Source: Synechocystis sp. LKSZ1 (GTDB lineage Bacteria > Cyanobacteriota > Cyanobacteriia > Cyanobacteriales > Microcystaceae). Taken from it: a DNA stretch of 64,000 nt. A program made the position numbers and the translations under genes. The notes below the pieces were generated by a model. It was not told the origin of the DNA. It worked only from the letters and a program-made list of their open reading frames with translations, and searched no databases. Where the stretch lies: assembly GCF_040436315.1 (NCBI RefSeq), contig NZ_AP031572.1, positions 1,736,001-1,800,000 of the forward strand. Reading direction: 5' to 3'. Of the stretch, positions 57,957 to 64,000 are shown in pieces (position 1 is the stretch's first letter; the number at the start of each line of letters is the position of its first letter).

Positions 57957-58217
57957 ATGCCACGTTTCGACCCCTATAATCTCCGCCTTCAGATTAGTCG
58001 CATGTTTGAGCAAGGCCAGTCTGTCTTCTGTACCTTCAAAGTCCAGGACTGGCTACGGGAGCGCGGCCTAGACCCCAACGATTATGAGATTTTCTTTCAT
58101 CCCCAAGCGGCTGTTCCACCGGCCCAAGGAAAAATGAGCGTCGAAATTGAGCTACGGCGCAAAGATGGCCAACCCGTTGACCCCGACCTCCAGGCCGACA
58201 TTAATTACTTTGCCTAG
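57957..58217 (+). CDS. Conserved-looking 86-residue protein, function unknown
   Basis: Begins MPRFDPYNLRLQISRMFEQG, with FKVQDWLRERGLDPNDYEIF in the middle and VEIELRRKDG near the end. No signal peptide or helix suitable for a membrane. It starts 20 bases after the pilin gene. Codon use matches the surrounding genes, and the frame is well conserved in composition, so I consider it real, but I cannot assign a family. Confidence 0.72.
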   Translation: MPRFDPYNLRLQISRMFEQGQSVFCTFKVQDWLRERGLDPNDYEIFFHPQAAVPPAQGKMSVEIELRRKDGQPVDPDLQADINYFA

Positions 58218-58228
58218 GCTGGTTGAGC

Positions 58229-61200
58229 TTAGGGCCTGACCTCCAGTTGAGTCGTGGCTGTCCGGCCAAAGTTCTCTGGGGCATAGCGCAGAGAAACCTC
58301 GGCCCCGGGCCAATCAAAAGTCCCTGGTGTAACCGAGCGGACAAGGTAATGGAGATGGTACACCCCCGGCCCTAGTCGGTCGCCGTAGGCAGTGACTTGA
58401 TCCCGATGGATCTGTTGGTAGGTAATCTGCCAGCTACTAGACGTGGCCTGTTGGTAGCGGGGGGCTGTCTGAAAACTCGCATCCACGGCTTCGAGGCCAG
58501 CGGGTAGGGGGTCTTGGATAAGCAGATGGTGAACGGGCCGGTCAGCAATGATTTCCAATTCCAGATCAAAGACTTGGCCGGGTTGGAGGGTAATAGGCTT
58601 AGCCTGGCCAAGGCCCTGTTGGGCCAGGATGTCTTTTTGATTGGCGGGCCGGAGGAAACGGGTGACCCGCAGGCCTTGGAAACGCCCCGGCGCTTGGCCC
58701 GACAGACGGTAACGGTAGGCGACTAGGTAGTAGAGAGTTCCCGGGCCGGTTTTTTGGAGTTTCAGGGTCGTGTCTCCAGAGGGGAGTTGCTGGGGAGAGA
58801 GGTTGATTTGCTGAGCCGTTGAGGTCGGCGAGAACTTCAGGCTATCTAGGGCCTTGCCGCCTAATTGGGCCGTTACCTTAAATGTCTGGGGCGGGCCACT
58901 GGCCTGGCCGTAGGCGACCAGCGCACGGAGAGCCTGGGCGGTATCATAATCCGTTGGCCAAAGGCCCTGGCGTCGCTGGGCCAGGAGACCCTGAACTAAT
59001 TTGCCGAGGTCTTCTGGGCTAAATTGACGGGCCAGACCCAGTTGCAAGGCCTCGGCTTGAGCCGTGGTTTGGGAATGGAACCAGCGCCAGCTTTCGGGGA
59101 GATTCACCGCCAGCTCACGTCCGGTCTGATAAATCTGACTTTGCAGGGCCTGGTTCAGTTGTCGAGCTTCCCGTTGCCAACCGGGTAGTTGGGTCAGGAG
59201 ACGGGCCAGGCGCAGTTGATCCACTAAATCCAACTGTTGGCGTTGTTCGTAGAGGCTACCCAGAAAATCGGAACGGGTTTCCCCCAGGGAGTTCAAGGCC
59301 TCTAGGGCCCCGAGACGCAATTGGTTTTTACAGAGAGCCGTAGAACAATAATCACCTTGACGAGGATTGGCCAAGAGATTGCTGAGGTACTGCCGCAGGG
59401 ATTTCAGGAGCGAAGCCGGAATTGGAATATTGGCCTGCTGGGCCTGGGCTAGACTTTGGGCCGCGTAGGGCGTTAACCACGGATCGCTGGTATCGACACC
59501 GGGATAGGCCGCAAATCCCCCATCGGCCCGTTGCAGACTACTGATGGTTTGGATGGCGTTCTGGGCCTGAGTTGTCAGGGATATGGTTGTCGAGACGGTA
59601 AGGCCCTGTTCCCTGAGTTGTTGCAAACTGGCCACCAGGCTAAGACGGGTTGCACTGTCTTCAAGGAAGGGGAGCGGCTCGGTTTGGAGCCGTTGGTCGA
59701 TGGGCAGGGCCAGGCCTGCCAGTAAATTATTGCTCAGCGTGATCTCTAGACCCCCAACTTCCGTCATGGCCTGGGGATTGATCTTGAGGGGAATGCTGAC
59801 GCTCTGGCCACTGGCACCGCTGGTAATCACCTGTTCCGTCACGATTAAGGCCTCAATCGGGAGGGGCACTTCAAAGCCATCCTGGAGTGCGCCCAATTGA
59901 CTGCGGAAGCTAACTTTGCCGTCCCCCACTTTTTCTGCCCGTAGGGGAAAACGATAGGCCTGGGTTCCCGACTGGGCATGAGTTGTCTGCTGGTTAGCTT
60001 CGGTAAATTTCAGCTTGTCATTCACAGTGCCCCGAATACTTAATTCACCGCTGGCATTATCGCTATTGGTGACAGCTACCCCGCCGGAAAATTGGTCGCC
60101 TCGACGGGCAAATTGAGGTAACAGAGGATTGGTGACTAGGGCCTTGCGACTGATGAAGGAATTTTCCGCCTGGCCAAAATGTAGCTTGCCGTCATTGGCC
60201 ACGGCCAGTACCCGCCAAGTGGTTAAATCATCGGGTAGGGTAAAGCTGACCCGAGCCTGGCCCTGGGCGTTAGTCAGTACGGCACTTTCAAAGAAAGCCA
60301 GGGGTTGGAATTGGCGGCGGATGGCATCCCCCAGAGCCGAGGAATTACCGCCCCCGTAGCCCCAGCCCTTGGCCAGGGGAGAAGCTGCTTGGGCCAGGAC
60401 AACATCGGCCCGGTTATCCCCCAGGCGCGTTGCAATTGGTTGATCGGCATAGGCCTGCTTCACCAGGTCGGGGGGACGATAGCCCGTCAGTTGCAGGATG
60501 GCTTCATTCACCACCATTACGGTGACCTGGCTCTGGACGGGTTGGCCCTGGGCATTGTTGAGTTGCAGATTAACCGTCTGGGTTTGGCCCGGTTGAACCT
60601 CGGTCTTGTCGTTACTCAGTTTTAGCTGGAGATACTGATCCTTTAGGTCAATATTGAAGGGTTGGAAGCCGATTTTGACCAATTTTTGTCGTTTTTCCGT
60701 CGCCAGTTCCTGAATTGGCTGGCCCCGGCGAACAAGGACGGCCTGCACCGCCGCATTAGGTAGTATCTCCGCCGTGATCGGGAACTGAATTTTGGGCCCA
60801 TTACCCTGAACCCTTTCCCAGCGCTCGTACAAGGGCCGGTCTCGCACCACAGCAAAATAGAGATCCGCCTCGGCGTAGGGGGATTCGATCAGCACTGTTG
60901 CCGTCTCTCCGACCTGATAGGTTTCCTTATCCAGGGTCAAGCTCAGGCGTTGGTCATCGTAGCGGTCGGCCCAGGTAATTTCTCCGGCTCCTGCAACCCA
61001 GATCTGTTGCTCCGTTGCTGTCGCGGTGTTATTGCTATCTTCAAGGGTGGCCTGGAGTCGATAACTGCCGCCCTGGGGAACGTTGAAAGTAAGCGTCTGG
61101 GGCTGTTCTCCACTGCGGAGAGTTTCCGTCGCCACCTTGATATATTCCACCTGGGGCCGGTCGGTGGGACTGCCTTCCTGAAGTTGAGTCACGGAATTGT

Positions 61201-63931
61201 AGTCCATGCGTTGGAGTTCTAGACGCACCTTTTGCCCTGGAATCGCTTTGCCATCCGGATCTGTAACAATCACGGCCACAGGAAAGGCCTGGCCGGCCGT
61301 CGCCACAAAATCATGCTTTAGGCCAATCAGTTTAGGACTGGGCAGGGCCAGGAAAGTTGTCGTTTGGGCCACCGCGAGATTCGAGACATCCTTCACCTGG
61401 GCCTCGACTCGGTAGGTCATGGCAAAGGGCAGATCATCGCTAATTTTGAAGCTTTGTTGGTCTTGGCCCTGGTCATTGAGACTGGCTTCGGCCTGATACA
61501 CATCGCTATCCACACTGGGAGGTTCTTCGGGCCAGAACCATTGGCGACCAAAGTAAAAACCGGGCCAACCGGGAGGAATAAACTCTGTTTTTTCGCGGGT
61601 CACGTAGTAACGAACCTGGCCAGCCTGGACGGGAGCCCCAAAGAGGTAACGGCTCTTGGCCTGAATCTCGATGGTTTGACCGGGCTGGGCCGGGGCTGGT
61701 GGCGTTGAGAGGCTGACTTCAAAGGTGGGGGGACGAAACTGAGCCACCCGGAATTCCCCCGTGATACTCACCCCGTTCTTGGCCTTGGCGGTAACGCTAT
61801 GAAATCCCAGTTCCTGGTTTTTGCTCAATTCCACCGGCAAACTAAAGGTGCCAAAGTCATTGGTGGTGACGGTTCCCAGGGCCTGAACTTTACCGCTGGG
61901 GGCCGTCAGAGTCACATCGTAGAGAACGCCCTGATCCTGCTCTAGACGGCCCTCCTGGAGATAGACTGCATTGCCTGTGAGTTGGACGGTTTCCCCTGGT
62001 TGGTAGAGTTGCCGGTCAGAGAAAATAACACCACGACTCTGGGGTTGGGCGTCGGGCCAATCACCATTTAAGCCGTACTCATAACTGCCGCTGTACTCGT
62101 AAGTACGGGTAAAGGCCCAATCGTCACCGTCGTAGGCAATGGCCAATAATTCCGGGGCCTTGCCCGTGGTGACACAGGCCTGCCAATTTTCTCCCTGAAA
62201 ACGAGCTGTGCCATCGGCCCCAGTTATAGCCACCGCACAGGGCCGGACGGGCCGCCGCTCCTTCGCCGTTAATTGGGAGCGGTAGAGTTCGACGCGGGAG
62301 TCCACCACGGGTTTCCCCGTATCTAAATGATTGACCTGTACCCGGCCCTGGTCAGGAAACCATTGAGCTAGCAGACCCAGATTGGTTAGCTGAACCAGAC
62401 CATAAAATTCTGGCTCTCGGTACTGCGTCTTGCCGTCACTGTCGTAGGTGTTGGCCCTGGCCCGGATACCGTAGGCCAACAGTCCCGTGGCTGAGCCTAA
62501 TCGCTCTGGTAGGGAGACCGTCACCTCCTGGGTTTGGTTAAGGGCCTTGGTTAAGGGATAGCGTTTCCAATCGGTCGCCGGGGCCAGTAAATCCTTAGGT
62601 TCGCCGTTGGGAAAAGCCGAATCCACAAAAACCAGATCCGTCGGTGCGACGCGACGAAAATCGGCCTGGTACTCCTCCTCCGGTAAGTTAACGGCGCTGA
62701 GGTGCAGGCGGAGATCTAATCCGGCCGGAAAAATGCTCAGGCCGGTTGGGGCCCAGAGATCCGGTGCGATGTCCCCCGTGCGATATTCCAGGGTTTGGCC
62801 CGCCTCCAGCACTTGGCCAAATTGGTCTTTGATGCCAGGTTTAATCTCAATCTGGTAGTTAGTATTCGGTTCCAGGGCCCAGGGGTTAATACTCACTACC
62901 GAATCCCCGTCGTAGGCCCGGAAGACCTTCACCTCTGCCTTGGGAGCCGGACTTAGGCTCAGGGCCTGGGCCACCGAGTCCGCCACTAGGGGATTATTAA
63001 ACTTGAGTTGGGGACTGCCATTGACAAAACGGCCGTAGGCCCCGCCGGCATCGGGTTGGCCATAGGCTTCGACCCCTTCTAACTGGAGCGGCCCGTAGGT
63101 TCGGATTTGACTCTGATAGGTAAGGTTGGAGGGAAGATTCCCCTGGGCCGGCAAGACCCCTTCCGCAATTTTAAACTGGTAGGTCTGGCCTTTAGCCAGG
63201 TCGTACTTAGGCTGGAGTTCGTAGCGCCAGGCCCGGTTGCTGGCATCATATTCAGCTTCGGGGTCAAGAACTTCGTCGTTCTCCAACAAACGAATATCAA
63301 GGGCAACGGTTTGGTCTTCTCCACTGGGGCTGAGGCTAAGGTGTTGCTGCAGAGAAGGCAGGTCTAATTCGACGTTGGAGCGAAAGCTAAGTTTGGGATG
63401 GAGGATCATCGGTTCCGGTGGGTTCTCATCCCCTTCGATCACTCCCGGTAGTTCACTAATTTCAATATTGCCAGTGCTAAAAGTCCAGGCTAAATCACTT
63501 TCTAAACGATGACGCTTGAGATCCTGGAGTCCTGCCTTGAGGGTCACTTGAAAACGACTGGCCTTGGGCAGGGCCTGTTCAGGTTGAAAACCCACCATCG
63601 TCGGGGTCAGGAAGCGAAATTGACCGGGAATAGCCGGTTTCAGTTCAAATTTTTGGAGCAGGCCCTGTTGTTGAGCGCTTTCCAAGGCCTCTAGGGGAAT
63701 CAGGGGTTCTTTGAATCGGATCAAGATTTGGGCCAGGGGTTGAACCTCACCGACGGGACTCACCTGTTCAATCCAGGCGGGTAATTGGGGGGCCGGCAGA
63801 GGTTCCACAAAGGGCCAGGTGTTGCTGAGGGCCGGCAAATTGAGGCCCTGACAGGCATGGAGACTGGTGAGCAGGCCTAGAAAAAAGAAGAGCCCTAACC
63901 AGTACCGACGCCACCTGCGACGAGTTCCCAT
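58229..63931 (-). CDS. Alpha-2-macroglobulin-like lipoprotein without thioester
   Basis: Very large exported protein, 1900 residues. The signal peptide (RRYWLGLFFFLGLLTSLHAC) ends at Cys27, a lipobox-like site with an unusual His at -2. It shows MG-type beta domains (MG2: FSDRQLYQPGETVQLTG; PPTFEVSLSTPP), an alpha-2-macroglobulin segment (LPDDLTTWRVLAVANDGK) and a helical TED-like domain (SSLQRADGGFAAYPG). At the position of the CxEQ thioester the sequence is EPLPFLEDSATRLS, so no thioester can form. This matches the thioester-less bacterial class thought to trap or inhibit proteases at the outer membrane. Confidence 0.9.
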   Translation of the reverse strand: MGTRRRWRRYWLGLFFFLGLLTSLHACQGLNLPALSNTWPFVEPLPAPQLPAWIEQVSPVGEVQPLAQILIRFKEPLIPLEALESAQQQGLLQKFELKPAIPGQFRFLTPTMVGFQPEQALPKASRFQVTLKAGLQDLKRHRLESDLAWTFSTGNIEISELPGVIEGDENPPEPMILHPKLSFRSNVELDLPSLQQHLSLSPSGEDQTVALDIRLLENDEVLDPEAEYDASNRAWRYELQPKYDLAKGQTYQFKIAEGVLPAQGNLPSNLTYQSQIRTYGPLQLEGVEAYGQPDAGGAYGRFVNGSPQLKFNNPLVADSVAQALSLSPAPKAEVKVFRAYDGDSVVSINPWALEPNTNYQIEIKPGIKDQFGQVLEAGQTLEYRTGDIAPDLWAPTGLSIFPAGLDLRLHLSAVNLPEEEYQADFRRVAPTDLVFVDSAFPNGEPKDLLAPATDWKRYPLTKALNQTQEVTVSLPERLGSATGLLAYGIRARANTYDSDGKTQYREPEFYGLVQLTNLGLLAQWFPDQGRVQVNHLDTGKPVVDSRVELYRSQLTAKERRPVRPCAVAITGADGTARFQGENWQACVTTGKAPELLAIAYDGDDWAFTRTYEYSGSYEYGLNGDWPDAQPQSRGVIFSDRQLYQPGETVQLTGNAVYLQEGRLEQDQGVLYDVTLTAPSGKVQALGTVTTNDFGTFSLPVELSKNQELGFHSVTAKAKNGVSITGEFRVAQFRPPTFEVSLSTPPAPAQPGQTIEIQAKSRYLFGAPVQAGQVRYYVTREKTEFIPPGWPGFYFGRQWFWPEEPPSVDSDVYQAEASLNDQGQDQQSFKISDDLPFAMTYRVEAQVKDVSNLAVAQTTTFLALPSPKLIGLKHDFVATAGQAFPVAVIVTDPDGKAIPGQKVRLELQRMDYNSVTQLQEGSPTDRPQVEYIKVATETLRSGEQPQTLTFNVPQGGSYRLQATLEDSNNTATATEQQIWVAGAGEITWADRYDDQRLSLTLDKETYQVGETATVLIESPYAEADLYFAVVRDRPLYERWERVQGNGPKIQFPITAEILPNAAVQAVLVRRGQPIQELATEKRQKLVKIGFQPFNIDLKDQYLQLKLSNDKTEVQPGQTQTVNLQLNNAQGQPVQSQVTVMVVNEAILQLTGYRPPDLVKQAYADQPIATRLGDNRADVVLAQAASPLAKGWGYGGGNSSALGDAIRRQFQPLAFFESAVLTNAQGQARVSFTLPDDLTTWRVLAVANDGKLHFGQAENSFISRKALVTNPLLPQFARRGDQFSGGVAVTNSDNASGELSIRGTVNDKLKFTEANQQTTHAQSGTQAYRFPLRAEKVGDGKVSFRSQLGALQDGFEVPLPIEALIVTEQVITSGASGQSVSIPLKINPQAMTEVGGLEITLSNNLLAGLALPIDQRLQTEPLPFLEDSATRLSLVASLQQLREQGLTVSTTISLTTQAQNAIQTISSLQRADGGFAAYPGVDTSDPWLTPYAAQSLAQAQQANIPIPASLLKSLRQYLSNLLANPRQGDYCSTALCKNQLRLGALEALNSLGETRSDFLGSLYEQRQQLDLVDQLRLARLLTQLPGWQREARQLNQALQSQIYQTGRELAVNLPESWRWFHSQTTAQAEALQLGLARQFSPEDLGKLVQGLLAQRRQGLWPTDYDTAQALRALVAYGQASGPPQTFKVTAQLGGKALDSLKFSPTSTAQQINLSPQQLPSGDTTLKLQKTGPGTLYYLVAYRYRLSGQAPGRFQGLRVTRFLRPANQKDILAQQGLGQAKPITLQPGQVFDLELEIIADRPVHHLLIQDPLPAGLEAVDASFQTAPRYQQATSSSWQITYQQIHRDQVTAYGDRLGPGVYHLHYLVRSVTPGTFDWPGAEVSLRYAPENFGRTATTQLEVRP

Positions 63932-64000
63932 AACCGTACTTCCCCAACACTTCCTTTCTGTCTTAGCTCAGGATGCCCAAGGAACGAGCCCTTTGCCCAC

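Overview
The window comes from a cyanobacterial chromosome. It carries genes for carotenoid synthesis (crtB, pds), chlorophyll and haem/bilin synthesis (chlH, acsF, hemF, hemN, haem oxygenase), cytochrome c maturation (ccs1), the glycolipid enzyme mgdA, ycf34, and several cyanobacterial families of unknown function (DUF3067, DUF4335, DUF3038, DUF2470). An aa3-type oxidase ctaCDE is also present. Genes are densely packed and moderately GC-rich. The tetranucleotide GGCC is extremely common, while the HIP1 octamer GCGATCGC was noticed only once (in chlH). I cannot name the species.

Layout. 1-2.4 kb: crtB (cut by the window edge), pds and a small protein gene. 2.5-19 kb: mostly housekeeping genes, namely a peptide-type ABC permease, cysE, a GT39 glycosyltransferase, 1-Cys peroxiredoxin, cinA, speA, an M23 peptidase, thrC-cupin, pyrD-DUF2470, DUF3067-response regulator, an ABC-2 permease, an RRM protein, LD-carboxypeptidase, and a hydroxylase/SDR fusion. 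A Yfr1-like motif with a terminator lies at 11013-11049. 19-26.8 kb: mgdA, ctaCDE, an MlaE-type permease, a 2Fe-2S protein and the DUF3038-DUF4335 pair. 26.8-29.5 kb: an AT-rich accessory island with a DUF433/DUF5615 toxin-antitoxin-like pair, two decayed genes and two unrecognised genes. 29.5-35.2 kb: chlH and ccs1.

35.4-38.2 kb: a type II restriction-modification module, made of a cytosine-5 methyltransferase with an N-terminal HTH and a convergent SinI-like endonuclease, flanked on both sides by gene debris. 38.2-48.9 kb: cca, ycf34, sppA, an RND efflux pair followed by an overlapping 57-residue membrane protein, tRNA-Ala(GGC), an SmtB-like regulator coupled to pyrE, and a short SLH protein. 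48.9-53.6 kb: a tetrapyrrole cluster (hemN, haem oxygenase, hemF, divergent acsF) that resembles the low-oxygen chlAII-ho2-hemN group. The acsF promoter carries a perfect 8-bp inverted repeat at its -35 position. 53.6-64 kb: a NUDIX hydrolase, a MASE1-GGDEF diguanylate cyclase, a ParA-like ATPase coupled to a DUF92 kinase-like protein, a pilin-like protein, and a 1900-residue alpha-2-macroglobulin-like lipoprotein without the thioester motif.

The best leads are the acsF operator candidate, the restriction module with apparent genome-wide avoidance of GGWCC, the Yfr1-like element, and the AT-rich island. I did not find a clearly new multi-gene system; the least explained genes are the pair at 28478-29448.
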